DNA from: Bimuria novae-zelandiae CBS 107.79
Lineage: Eukaryota > Ascomycota > Dothideomycetes > Pleosporales > Didymosphaeriaceae
Reading direction: 5' to 3'
NCBI GenBank assembly: GCA_010015655.1
Contig: ML976709.1
Span: forward strand, 416,434 to 480,433
DNA: 64,000 nt
The translations under genes and the position numbers were made by a program. Of this stretch, positions 34,523-44,800 are shown one piece after another. Below the pieces are notes generated by a model. It saw only the letters and a program-made list of their open reading frames with translations. It did no database searches and had not been told where the DNA came from. Positions within the stretch are counted from its first letter, which is position 1, and each line of letters begins with the position of its first letter.

Positions 34523-34564
34523 TGGTGCACGAGCCCGCGCGGTGCACGAGCCCGTCGGGCACGG
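34523..34564 (-). repeat. 3' terminal inverted repeat of the pogo-like element
   Basis: Exact 42-bp reverse complement of the 5' end, ending CGTCGGGCACGG, followed by the TA duplication and then CTAG. Confidence 0.95.
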
Positions 34565-34566
34565 TA

Positions 34567-34937
34567 CTAGAGACCATCGGGAGCCGCGTACATGTAGATC
34601 CGTCTATCCTTCAACGACAATTCATACGCGAACCTCATCGTATTATCCCTTTTACACTTGATATCTCGACCTACTGTCTACTGCTCAGCGTGAAGGGAGC
34701 TTGACCTCCGCAACACAAGCCTTGATGGGATGCCGTTCCACCCGGAGCCCCACATTATCTACCTTGGCCTCCCCAATCGCGTCTCATTCTCTACAAGATT
34801 TTAAGCCTCATCAAACCAGCATGCGTCACCTTCTCCACGCTCCCTAACCTCCTTATTCCTTTCCTTGCTTTCTTGTCGTAGTTGTCTTCCCTGTACCTCT
34901 CGTCCTCCATTCTTGTCGTTCTTTCCAGCCACTCGTT
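34567..34937. promoter_or_regulatory. Upstream region of cutinase-like gene
   Basis: About 370 bp between the transposon and the cutinase start. The last 130 bp are strongly C/T-rich, as is usual for fungal promoters or 5' leaders. No defined factor site recognised. Confidence 0.35.
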
Positions 34938-36178
34938 ATGCGTTACTCATTTAATATTTCCGCACTTCTTCTCGCCACATCTGCGCTTGCTTCTGCGCAG
35001 AAATTTCCCGATTACGGTATTCGTGAATGCACCGACCCCAAGATTCTGGCTCTGGAAACCGACGATTGTACCGACTACCACATCTTTCTGGCCCGCGTGT
35101 CTGATTCTGCATCCCCAGGACACCAAGGCGACCTCGTCCGCCTCGTTTGCGATGGCATCGATGGCTCATGTAACTATGAGAACATTGAGTATCCTGCAAA
35201 CAGCTCCTGGTCGGGAGAAAAAGTCTGGTGTCCATCTGTCGCGACGGGCGTGCAGAATGGCCAGGCTCAATTAGAAGCGTACGCGGAGCGATGCCCCGAC
35301 AGTAGACTGGTTCTCTTTGGATTTTCTCAGGGAGCTAGTGTTGCGATGGACATATTGGGTGGCGGTGGAGGCCCGTGTTATGATTGCGTGCAGGATGACA
35401 ACCCTGCATTAGACAGCTCGAGCTCCGCTGCGTCCCGTCGTAAGTAACCTGCTTTCTACAACTGTTCCCGTTCACTGTAATGAATGTCAATAGTCCTGGC
35501 AGCCGCAGCCTTCGGCGCACCCCGGCGTACTGGAAACCAAACATACTCTGTGTGCGTACCACAGCAGGAGGCGAACTGGGTTGATTCCTATCTGATAGAA
35601 GTCAGAGTGGCTATATACATGAAGTGGAGTATCCAGAAGATTCTGGATCTGCAAGGTCACATGACTGTGTGACGACATAGTAGAATATTCTAGAGTTGTG
35701 ATGTTGGCTAACATACTCTCACGGCGATGGTAAAGACTTCGATGGCACCGCAGTTCGAACTCCCGAGCAACTCGCTGGCCTAGCCCCTTACAAGGATATT
35801 CTTCGCGAGTACTGCAATAACGGTGATTCGATATGCGCTCCAGACAGCGAGCCCACGGAGGTCAAGAACCATTTGTCATACTTTGAGAAGTATCAGGATG
35901 AGGTTGCGGACTGGGTCATAGGCCTTGCGAAAGAGGAGAAAGACGGTGATCGGAAGAATCGCCCCCAGATTTCCACCTCTGCGTCTTCGCCTTCCGCTTC
36001 TGCTACATCTACGTCGTCGACGACTAAAATGATAGCGAGCGCGACTACGACGCTGGATGCCCAGAACAATGCGGTGGAGACAGCGAGACCTGAGCCAACT
36101 GGCGCCACTCATACGTTGTTCTGGAGCCCGATTAGTGCTTTGGTGTTCATTTGCATTAGCGTTATCGTTCCGATGTAA
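34938..36178 (+). pseudogene. Cutinase / carbohydrate esterase family 5 protein, interrupted by a 170-bp insertion
   Basis: Secreted serine esterase of the cutinase/acetylxylan esterase superfamily. Exon 1 (34938-35439) begins with a signal peptide (MRYSFNISALLLATSALASA) and holds the nucleophile motif GFSQGA. A 54-bp intron (35440-35493) leads to exon 2 with FGAPRRTGNQTYS. There the frame is broken by 35550-35719. Beyond it the family sequence resumes exactly in register (DFDGTAVRTPEQLAGLAPYK, then the catalytic-Asp region NNGDSICA and the His-region NHLSYFEKYQ). It ends with a Ser/Thr-rich stretch and a hydrophobic C-terminus suggestive of a GPI signal. Excluding 170 bp gives 1017 nt, a multiple of three (338 aa). 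No canonical GT..AG intron removes the insert in frame, so I call the gene disrupted unless RNA shows otherwise. Confidence 0.85.
35550..35719. mobile_element. 170-bp insertion with 10-bp direct repeats inside the cutinase-like gene
   Basis: AACATACTCT occurs at 35540-35549 and again at 35710-35719, and the coding sequence is continuous if one copy plus the 160 bp between them is removed. This is the structure of a target-site duplication around an insertion. The insert has no obvious terminal inverted repeat and begins GTGTGCG. Its 3' end has a GGCTAAC that looks like an intron branch site. Candidates are a small non-autonomous element or an introner-like element that cannot be spliced precisely. 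Confidence 0.7.
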
Positions 36179-36531
36179 TGTAATAATCATATTAACCAGA
36201 AGTGGTGTTGGTCTAGTACGGCAGTGCAGAACCTTCTCAGACCGTCGAACCTTTTAAATTCAAGATCCACCTCACAGAATCTTCCCATTTCTCAACATGT
36301 CAACTCTCTTGGGATAAGTTTGGACAATAGAACTTCGTGTAACATTCCTTGGCCGTAAAGATCGGCCATTTAGCGTCAAGACCCGTGAAGATGAACACAC
36401 TGTTGAGTAGGAGATATATCCGCTGTACAAGCGGTACCAGCCTGCACGCCTCCGTTTCGCCTCCAACTTCGTTCTCCCGCCCGGGCCCGTAATTATCAAT
36501 CGCGATCCATAGCTCCTGTCAACAAGGCAAC
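36179..36531. other. Convergent intergenic region, no supported gene
   Basis: About 350 bp between the 3' ends of the cutinase-like gene and the 89-aa gene. A minus-strand open frame near 36305-36510 has protein-like composition (IYLLLNSVFIFTGLDAKWPI) but no ATG and no clear splice connection. I leave it unassigned. Confidence 0.4.
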
Positions 36532-36850
36532 CTACGCTCCGTCCTTTGCTTGTCCTCGCTTCTCCTGATATGTCCGGTAGACGGCCAACTCGCCATTATC
36601 CGCCGACAGATGCCCCGACCATGCCGCTTCGAGCTCGTTTTCCATCACTTCCCAAGAGAAGATAGAGGCTGACGTAGAGTCACTTTTGGTCTTGATTTTT
36701 TGCTTGGTCGCGCCCTGTATAGAATCAATATGCGCGTTTTAGCTTGGTTGAGGAGCAGACTACATCTTTGGCAGCTTTAGGCGCAGCAGAAGGGCCGTTC
36801 TGCTTGCCAGTGTGGCTGTTGACCTGGTTGTTTTGGCGTGCTGGTGACAT
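36532..36850 (-). CDS. Small hydrophilic protein of 89 aa, function unknown
   Basis: Two exons, 36850-36764 and 36714-36532, joined by a 49-bp intron (36715-36763; donor GTAGTC, acceptor ATACAG, branch-like GCTAAAA). The first exon is a disordered N-terminus rich in Asn, Gln and Lys (MSPARQNNQVNSHTGKQNG). The second contains a probable helix (FSWEVMENELEAAWSGHLSA) and ends VYRTYQEKRGQAKDGA. There is no signal peptide, membrane segment or cysteine. I do not recognise it. Support comes from the in-phase intron with plausible signals and normal amino-acid composition on both sides of it. It is the first intact-looking gene downstream of the broken cutinase gene, on the opposite strand. Confidence 0.6.
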
Positions 36851-37729
36851 CTTGTAGGTTTAAAATGCCGTTGACTGTCTTGTAGAATTGCTAGGGTGGA
36901 GTTGGTAGTATCGGAGGATGCGTAGGGAAGAGCTTGGAGGCCCGAACCTAGAGGGTTTTATATTGTCTTCTTGTCTTTTTTCTTCATTGAGATTCTTCGC
37001 TCTTGACGGGAGCGTGATTCTCTGGTGGTGATGGAAAACGAGATTATTGTTGCCGGTAGTGCCATGAAGGATAATGTGCTGAGGAGTCGTGACCCGCGAG
37101 CAGAGGCCGCATGATGATATTCGTGATAAATTTCCCATGTGACAGAGCTGTAACTCCATCAACGGAATATTGAGCCACACGTGAATTAAATTTGTTGTCT
37201 AGTATTTTGAGTTTGATAAATCATGCCACAACATTGTTGACCTCGTGAAGAAAAGTAAGTGCAGGACAAACAATTCTCTGTGAGCGCCACTCAGAGTGTA
37301 TTGTTCCGATGCGCCTTTCTGTTGTGTATTTATCGCGTTGATATTGCGTATGTCGCATGATCTGTCCATCTCGTGGGTGACGAGGAAAGGAAAGTCCGCC
37401 ACTGAGATCGTTCCGCAGAGCGTCGTACGTGCAAGCTTGCTGAGGTGTCTCGGTGCCACATGATTCGCGCATTGCCTTGTTCTCGTCTTAATGGGTAATA
37501 CTATTTCGCGGTGCCGTCTGTGGTCTCACCTCGTCTAAACACGTCACCATCAGCCGGTTGCGTTGTCATCCTGAAATTCTCATATTCATCCACCGTTATT
37601 TATGTAGCTGGATTTATTATCTTTATTTTCATCCCAACTGAATGTAAAACTCCATTATCAACTGTCCTGAGTACCTGAAGTCTCGAACCGCACTTTTTGA
37701 ATACAATAGCAACCTTGGAAACGTCTGGG
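36851..37729. other. Divergent intergenic region, no gene seen
   Basis: About 0.88 kb between the 89-aa gene and the coiled-coil gene, moderately AT-rich. Promoters of both genes probably lie at its two ends. Open frames at 37199-37472 (minus) lack support. Confidence 0.45.
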
Positions 37730-38365
37730 ATGCCTGAATCTGAAGAAAACATGTTTGGTCCCGCCCTTGACGCTATTAACTACTTCACATTGGAGCTACT
37801 GGAGGAACTCTCAGAGTTGCTGGACAAGTTCGATTCGGACACCGAATATCTCAGAGCTCGGATTCTGGAAGAACATGAAGTTCTGGATAATTTGGATTAT
37901 TCTGCAACTGATGCAGAGATTGAAACAGCCAGACTAACAATCGATACATACAGCTCGCAGCTCGATACCAGGATTAGCGAAGCTTATGCCCTCATTGAAC
38001 GCGTGAACGTCGAGATCTTGGCGCTGCTTGTGGCGCGCCTTCTTGGTGGATATATAACAGCCGGGCGTTGTTCAGAGCAGGAAGCAAGGAAGCATATCGA
38101 CTTTCAGGTCGAGCGAATTCGTTTCAACACTGCTTGTCTGGCGGCCAACAACGATCATGCGAGGAAGGAAAGAAGGCTTCGGTACGGTGGTCTCGCACAA
38201 TCTGACGTGGAAATGGATGGAACGTTGGATTCAATTGAGCGTGAGTGCTGGGAGAGGAGGTATGAAGCCCTTGCCCGTTTCAATGAAGTCGCTGCTCGTT
38301 ATGTAATCATTGAGGTTTTTGCCCTTGAGCATGCAACTTCCCCCGGGGAGAAGAGGAAGGCGTGA
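37730..38365 (+). CDS. Coiled-coil/helical hypothetical protein, 211 aa
   Basis: Intronless frame starting at the first ATG, MPESEENMFG. An upstream in-frame extension to 37697 would need a TTG start, which I do not accept in a fungus. The product is acidic and predicted by eye to be almost wholly helical, with heptad-like Leu spacing (LELLEELSELLDKF, LRARILEEHEVLDNL, VNVEILALLVARLL) and a second half containing ERECWERRYEALARFNEVAA. There are no transmembrane, signal or catalytic motifs. I do not recognise a family. It lies in the decay zone but shows no lesion. Confidence 0.6.
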   Translation: MPESEENMFGPALDAINYFTLELLEELSELLDKFDSDTEYLRARILEEHEVLDNLDYSATDAEIETARLTIDTYSSQLDTRISEAYALIERVNVEILALLVARLLGGYITAGRCSEQEARKHIDFQVERIRFNTACLAANNDHARKERRLRYGGLAQSDVEMDGTLDSIERECWERRYEALARFNEVAARYVIIEVFALEHATSPGEKRKA

Positions 38366-38859
38366 GCGAGTACTCCCCCATCACTCAGTCCGCCAACAAG
38401 GGAAATTGTAAACGGACTCTGCTTGTGCATGTCCCGAATATAGTATAAACCACACTGTTGTTCTCTATGGGTAGAATTTGTAGTACATTCTGAGAACGAT
38501 GTTTTGTGCATTTTCTATTGCACTAAAACTTTTGTAATCAAATTTCAACAATTAGTGCCACTCGGCTTATTATCTCGAACATATTGCAGGACATTTCTCT
38601 TCTTCTCATCCGAACTTAACAAATCTTGCATCATACAGCAAGTATAACGCGATGATTATATCAATAGAAGGACACAATGAGCATTGTAAGATAAGTATTC
38701 CGACTCACTACAATGCTTTTGTCCCTTTTTAAATGCGGCGATCCTGAACATCAGGACATAAAACCAACTCTTCAATTCTTCAGCCTCTCAAAACACCCGA
38801 GCACTAAGAATATCGCTTTTTAAACTTCAGCTGTACCATTGAAGTTCTTCACCGAGAGG
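38366..38859. other. Intergenic region, no gene seen
   Basis: About 0.5 kb of AT-rich sequence between two small hypothetical genes. Nothing recognisable. Confidence 0.45.
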
Positions 38860-39153
38860 ATGGCAGAGAAGCGTTCGAAATCTCAGATAAAGCGAATGCC
38901 TGATATCTTCTCTAAGATTGCGCGTACGGTTACGCTTCCGAATGGTCACTCTTTCCGCACTTCCCCCTGTAATCCCCCGGTCTCGCACTCCAAAGCTTGT
39001 CGCCAAGGAGTTAAACCCTGCGTGTGGAGCCTGCTTCCGAACCGACCCGTGGAGTGGTGGACTTGGGACGAGGCAAAGATGCAGAAGCGGAAAGAAAAGG
39101 TTGAGAAGGCAAAGCGGGATGGAAAGAAGGGGAACGACGACGCAGGAGCGTGA
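38860..39153 (+). CDS. Possible small basic protein of 97 aa, function unknown
   Basis: Open frame from the ATG giving MAEKRSKSQIKRMPDI. An upstream in-frame extension to 38839 would use TTG and is rejected. The middle has TVTLPNGHSF and a Trp-rich piece (VEWWTWDEAK), and the end is a Lys-rich helix (KRKEKVEKAKRDGKKGNDD). There is no signal peptide or known domain. A competing frame in the middle reads NPACGACFRTD, so a hidden intron or a frameshift is possible. Weakly supported. Confidence 0.33.
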   Translation: MAEKRSKSQIKRMPDIFSKIARTVTLPNGHSFRTSPCNPPVSHSKACRQGVKPCVWSLLPNRPVEWWTWDEAKMQKRKEKVEKAKRDGKKGNDDAGA

Positions 39154-39979
39154 GGAAAATGCAGAGACAGAGGATAGGGAACTTAGCCCTGCCGTAACTT
39201 ACATGTATAGAGGCCGTTCATAAATGTGCTAGCATTGCGCAGACATTGCAGCCTTCATAGAAGCTTCTGTTGCTATGAGGATCATTCCAGGTAACCATGC
39301 AAATTCTCCAAATATACATGTGGTAGATATTCCCTAAACAATTATCATTTTTTACACACGTTCTAACTCGGTGAGTAGTTTATTGACACTTCAATCCTTC
39401 CCCGTATTTAGATGCTAACATTTGCCCATGGGATAAGAGCACAGTAAGCTTTACGCGCCGGAAACTTGCTTAGTAGTTTCTGGAATTTAGGCGTGTCTAA
39501 GAAATAGTGCAGATTCTTGTACTCGGTGGGCTGGCACAGATATAGGTACATAGTAATTATATAACTTAGATACTAGATTTCAATCAAACTGCTAACATTT
39601 TTGCCTATATAGTATTATGTAAGGCGGTCAAGTGGCAGCAAGTTTCACTATAACAAAGCACTAGTTTTAGTAAACAGTCACTATTCTCTTAGTTTTATAG
39701 CGCAGTTATGTATACAAGTGCTACAACGCAAACTCTAAAAAAACATTACTTGTTTGGCTCCAGTGCGAGCAAGTGCCACCAAGCAAAATAGTTAATTCTA
39801 ATAAATAGACAACTTCGCTTGGTAGCACCTACCCGCACACGTGCACGCACTTCACAATCTCGATACGCTAAAAGTCTTGGCAAAACTAGATATCTCAAGA
39901 CGTGCCACTCTGTTCTCGCCCTATCTTTCAGCGCTCACGTTCACTCACTGCGAACTCAAAGCGACCGTTCGACACCGCG
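39154..39979. other. AT-rich intergenic region
   Basis: About 0.83 kb. Between 39.3 and 39.8 kb it is AT-rich with short similar words (AAGTGGCAGCAAG near 39640, AAGTGCCACCAAG near 39770, CGCTTGGTAGCACC near 39815). These hint at a degraded repeat, but no boundary can be set. Confidence 0.4.
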
Positions 39980-40989
39980 ATGACACCCATACCGAGCGAT
40001 CCCGCCAATGGCTCAGGGCGCTCCGCCGACGAGCACAACCCTTATGGATTTGCTCAGTAAGTTATCGAGCTTTGAATCGTGCTCTAGCTAATGCATGCAT
40101 GAAAAGATTCTACAACACCACGACCCTGTCAGATATCACCATTCGCTATGGGGAAAACGGCGAGCGCATCATCCACGGTCACAAGTTCTTCCTCGCCGGT
40201 CATTCAAAATGGTTCAAGGCGGCCTTTACCGGTCAGTTCGCCGTAAGTAGCTCTATGGATTCAAACAGTCGAGAGGAAAGCGGAACATGAACTCACAGTT
40301 GGCAGGAGAACGAAAAGAAGGCGATCACACTGAAGGAGGACAACCCAGACGCTCTTGAAGCAGTTTTGAAGCACGCGTACTATGGGGTCTTCACTGGAAC
40401 ACGCGGGGATGACTATCTCGAGAATTTGAATCGGTGCGTGGACCAGTACGAGGTGGCCGACAAGTAATTACCTCTTCATCGGCCTGCAGGAGCTGCTGGC
40501 GGCTGAATTCTCAACGAATCTCAAGGCGTACATCGAGCAACAAGGCATGAAGAAAAAGCTCGCAGAGTGTACCGAGTTCATGAATCTGTTACGGCGTGCA
40601 TATTTGTTCCGGGCCCCAGAAGATCATCATGAGACCCCGCTCGTGAGTCAATTGTTGGATCTGCTATTCGACAACTGTGGCGAGATCTTCTCAAACACAG
40701 CCACCTGGGTGAAGCTCAGCCTGGAGATTGTTGAATTTGGCCGCGATCTTTTCGCTCGGCTTGCTGGTACGTCGATACAAGTGCCATTCTTTACTAAGGC
40801 TAACTGGATCAAGGGAAGGTTGAGAAACAAGATCTTCCGTTTGTTATGTACCCTAAGGTCGAGTGTCCTTCCTGTCGGATAGAGTTTCCAGTGAAGAGCG
40901 AGTTTGTCGGCAACAATCCGATGTGGCTTTACTGTCCCTCGTGCGGTAGCCGAAGGGGTGACTGGACCAATTATCGCATCAACGAGTGA
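39980..40989 (+). pseudogene. BTB/POZ protein with C-terminal zinc-ribbon-like tail, copy 1 (4-bp frameshift)
   Basis: Exons 39980-40056, 40107-40242, 40306-40766 and 40814-40989, with introns of 50, 63 and 47 bp. The start MTPIPSDPANGSG is chosen because it splices in phase to the BTB core (TTLSDITIRYGENGERIIHG, HKFFLAGHSKWFKAAFTGQF). Exon 3 continues ITLKEDNPDALEAVLKHAYY and CVDQYEVADK, then hits TAA at 40465-40467. The family sequence resumes at once in another frame (YLFIGLQELLAAEF... VEFGRDLFARLAG), as if four bases TAAT had been inserted at a TA. The last exon has two CPSC pairs (VECPSCRIEF, LYCPSCGSRR), a zinc-ribbon-like CxxC-x(n)-CxxC. If translated, it would stop as a BTB domain only, of about 124 aa. 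BTB proteins often act as Cullin-3 adaptors or in dimerisation; the role here is unknown. Confidence 0.82.
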
Positions 40990-41261
40990 GCGCTGCGCAC
41001 GCATACTTACGGCTTTCGATCCCCCTTAACCGACACCATTGCCTGAAAACCCCTGGTATTATGAAACGAGATGGCCTAAGAAGATGAAAGGCTGACATGC
41101 ATGTGGTGGATATCGAACAAAGTTGAGACATGGCACCCTTCCGTGGTGGACTCGGAGAAGTTCGATTACGTGCAGATATACTAGCATGAATACAAAATGC
41201 TAGATTATTTGTGTACCTCAACATCATCTCCAAATCTGTGATTCCGTCATCAAAAATATAG
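40990..41261. other. Flank between BTB copy 1 and the copia element
   Basis: About 270 bp, unremarkable, ending at the TATAG target duplication (41262-41266). Confidence 0.5.
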
Positions 41262-41266
41262 TATAG

Positions 41267-41498
41267 TGTGACGGTTACGAGGAGACGCGGATTACGCGTG
41301 TCACGTGGCGTTGGTCTGATGCTGCTCCCTCATCTTATCAAGAACCTCTTACCTCAACAGTATCATAGATACGTCATGAAAATAGACCCTACTGCTAGCC
41401 CCTAGAGAGCGCCGCAGGACACTATGTAGAACAATACGCAGATAGCAATTTAATAAAATTAATAGCTATATAGTCTACTAATTATAATTATTTTAATA
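41267..41498 (+). repeat. 5' LTR of the copia element
   Basis: Begins TGTGACGGTTACGAGG. The outer part keeps normal composition, while the inner part from about 41430 is C-to-T/G-to-A shifted relative to the 3' LTR. Confidence 0.92.
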
Positions 41499-41617
41499 GT
41501 TATAAACGTAGATTATAACTAAGCTTATAATAAATTATAAAAAAAAATTATATTACTAAAGCTCGCACGTTTATAATAATTAACTAGTACCTATAAGCTA
41601 TATCAAGCTACTAATAC

Positions 41618-41859
41618 TGTTGATACGGCAATAGGCTGTTGGATCAAGACTTCGTTGCAACGATGTGGTATTGATTTGATTCTTGATTGCAGATCTATTG
41701 TGGTGGGCTGTTGTGAGAAGTATTTATCGAGCGTGGTTTGTCCCCTGCTAGCCCAATCAGGACTAGCGCAACAAACCACAGGCAAACTGCGCAACAAACC
41801 GCAGGCAAACTGCATGGCGGTGAAAGCCGTAGCATTGTTGCGCAGGTTTGAAGCCAACA
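41618..41859 (+). mobile_element. Nested solo LTR of a different retrotransposon, not RIPed
   Basis: 242 bp beginning TGTTG and ending CAACA, the short inverted ends of LTRs. It is flanked by the 5-bp duplication AATAC at 41613-41617 and 41860-41864. Composition is normal (about half GC) inside a host element that is almost pure A/T, so it entered after the host was mutated. It contains a 23-bp tandem duplication at 41768-41813. Confidence 0.85.
41768..41813 (+). repeat. 23-bp tandem duplication within the solo LTR
   Basis: Two adjacent 23-bp units (41768-41790 and 41791-41813) sharing GCAACAAACC and AGGCAAACTGC and differing at one base. Confidence 0.9.
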
Positions 41860-44800
41860 AATACCTTATTAAATAATTACTAAGTTAGATCCCGCAGTTA
41901 CCTAAGTAACTATTATTTTTAATTAAGCTAATAATTAATATAAATAGTTATTTCTTTAAAAGGATACTCCCTAGACGAATAACCTTTAGTAGTATATAAA
42001 TTTTAATATAATAGTAGTAGATGTGCCTACGTTAACAGCACTAATTAAACTATAACTTATAAATTATAATAAGGAAGCTATATTAATATTTTACCTTATT
42101 ATTACTTAGTAAAAGCTATACTAGTAGAAATATAAGTAATAGGAGCGTAAGGACCTTAAGTTTAAGTATTAAAAAAAGTTTTAGTAAAATTTAACTTAAA
42201 AATTAGTGTAATAACTACTATAAAATAGGGTTATTTAATATAAAAATAGTTAATAACGGTTAAGAAGCATCTTACGCTATTTAATATTATACGTTAATAA
42301 GACCTTATTATATAATATACGAATCTATAGACGCCGCCACATAATAAGAAGGTCGAAGAGTAGCTACAATCTTAGGTAGAGATTACTAATATATACATCG
42401 CTATAGGTATACCTAAGATATCTAGATCTAGGGCATAAAAAGATTTTCTTATCGCCTACTTAATAATTAATTCTAAGTATAGTATATTAGGCCTCTAAGC
42501 CTTAATTAACTTAAAGGATACTAGTGCTACTATTTAATTAATAAAAAACTATATTATTAAATTTATAACCTATCTTAAGCGTGTTTAACTAATATTAATA
42601 AGATTTAGTTTTATAGCTACAGAACTAGACGCTGTTAAGCCTTAGTAGTAAAAAAAGAAGGATAGTAATAAAGATAAGCCCTAATACCTATATAGCTTAA
42701 AATACTATTAGACTAAATACTAGCTAATTAACGCTAAGCACCTAAGACGACTATAAAACTATAATAATATTATTAGTTAAAAGAAGCTAAATACTATCTT
42801 TACTACTAATTACAGCCTAAAAATAAAATTAATAAGGCGCTTAATTAGTAGCGTGTAAAGTAGTAAAAAAAGAATATTATTATAAATAATAGTAGCCCCC
42901 CTACTGCACTAATAGTAAATATAGTACTATTTATATCTTAGGATAAGAAGGACGAGCTTCGCGCTCCATATAAAGATATTAATAAGGATTTAGATTAGTT
43001 AACTATAGATAATAACATAAAGCCTAAAGATAGCCTATATATAGCTATTAGCGTAGAAAAAGATATTAATAAACTAAGTAATTAATAAACACTTAATCCT
43101 AAATCTCATACCTACGTTATTAATAGTAAAGACTAAGTAGGATAAATAAAAAAAATATAAGGCCAGTAATGCTAATTTTATAGACACTAGTACAGGCTAC
43201 GTTTAAATTATTACTTAAGAAAGTATAAAACCTAAGTAAAAACGTTAATAGGAATTAAGATATTAGAACTTACTTATAATATTTATATTTAAAGATATAT
43301 TACTAATCTTATTAGCCTGGTACATTGTCGCAAAATTAATATATATTTTAATTTAGGCTAAGACCTACTGTACAGAATTAATCTAAAGACGATACTGGTA
43401 TATTTAGAATGTAATAGAGGTTATTAGCTAGTAGATGCAGATGCATTTTACCGTCTAAAGCCTTCGTCTTTATTATTATTTAGGACTACCTATAGACCTT
43501 TAAAGGCTCTGCGCCTAGACTAAATTGTTAACGCAAAGATAGCTTATTAAATATAGAGTTATCCTAGCAAGAAGGCTATAGAACACCTAATAGCGAACGT
43601 TAACGGAATTATTATTAAAGGCGACACTAACAATTTCTATGTAATCTATATAGAGTTAAAATTAATAAAATAGATATTTTAGAGATAATAAGAGGATTAA
43701 GTAAAGAAGACTTTTTATTAAATTATAATTAATATAATTTAATTGGTACTATAAAGAGAAGCCTACTTAAATAATAATTAATTTGCTAGTTACTTAACTA
43801 ACTAATACTTAAAGTAGTATAAAGTTTCTGCTTTCTTAAATTAATTAAAGTTTTTCCTAAAGAGATTAGTTATCTAGAATATACGCAAGTTATAGCGTAT
43901 TTTTACTTAAAAAATAATAGCTATTAAGACTAATAATAATTAAAGATTTAGTATATTACTAAATATACTTAAGGACCTTTGCAAGGACCTTAGTATTTAA
44001 TATAAGCTATAAGTAGAATATATAAATGAGTAAAATAGACTAGTAAAATAAGTAAGATTACTTTTTATTATCTAAGCAAGGGCTATAAGGATTTGGGCAA
44101 GACTACTAAAGTCCCTAACTTATAATCTAATTTAAATAGTAGTATATATACTAAATTAGATCCCTATAGAATCACTATAATATAAGACACTATACAAAAT
44201 TATTTAAGGGGCAACACTAAATGTTTAATATATATAACTAATAGGCTATGAAGTCTACGTACTTAACTACTTGCTAAAGCGTGTAGATAAGCTTAAATTA
44301 AAAGCTTTAATAAGCTACCTTATTAGCTACAACTCTACTAACATTTTTAGGATCTAACTATCTATAAATAATTAGGCTATACGCACTTAAAATATTATTT
44401 TTAAGCTTATAAAGTTCTGCGAAGGACTATAATGCTACGCTTAAGAATTAGTAATTAAGGAGGTTATTAAGCTTCTTATCTTTTTAGAGAAGTTTAAACC
44501 TAATAATATAGTAATTAACGAACTTTTAATAACTTAATAATATTAATAATAAACCTAAGACGCACCTTTGCCCTCTAAATTATAAGTAAGAAGTAAGAAT
44601 ACTAAGAAGATTAAGCTAAGTTAACTAAAATAATTTACTAAAGGCTTATTAACTGCTAAATAGTTAACGCTAGATTTATTAGAATAATAGAAGTTTTTAG
44701 CTACCAAATCTAAAAGCTATATACGAGATTAATATAAAAATAATGCTCTAAGGTGTTAAATTTTAATCTTAGCATAAATAATAATATTAAAAATTTATAA

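Larger units (their letters stand above)
32445..34564 (+). mobile_element. Fot1/pogo-like DNA transposon (Tc1-mariner superfamily), inactivated by RIP
   Basis: 2120-bp element bounded by perfect 42-bp terminal inverted repeats and flanked by TA on both sides (32443-32444 and 34565-34566), the target duplication of Tc1/mariner elements. Inside are remnants of a transposase with an N-terminal helix-turn-helix (ALINKAITDLESR, IAKKYGVSHSTLSQR) and a basic Lys/Arg/Ala-rich C-terminal tail typical of fungal pogo/Fot transposases. The centre (about 32860-33620) is AT-rich and full of stops, while both flanks keep near-normal composition with only a few TAG stops where CAG would be expected. Complete in structure, not autonomous. 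Confidence 0.92.

Noticed and set aside
35543..35712. AT..AC (U12-type) intron removing exactly 170 bp from the cutinase gene
   Set aside because: The ends read AT and AC only because of the 10-bp repeat, and the 5' end does not match the U12 consensus. An insertion with target duplication explains the data better.
36305..36510. Minus-strand frame with hydrophobic, protein-like content
   Set aside because: Lacks an ATG and a convincing splice junction to the 89-aa gene upstream; kept only as a note.
37697..37729. N-terminal extension of the coiled-coil protein from TTG
   Set aside because: Non-ATG start is not credible here; the first ATG at 37730 is used.
39600..39840. Repeated words around AAGTGGCAGCAAG suggesting a MITE
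   Set aside because: Copies are imperfect and partly in direct orientation, with no target duplication or boundaries, so I did not call an element.
40464..40490. Very short intron in BTB copy 1 that might remove the in-frame TAA
   Set aside because: The GTAATT to CTGCAG interval is under 30 nt and joining it does not restore the downstream frame.
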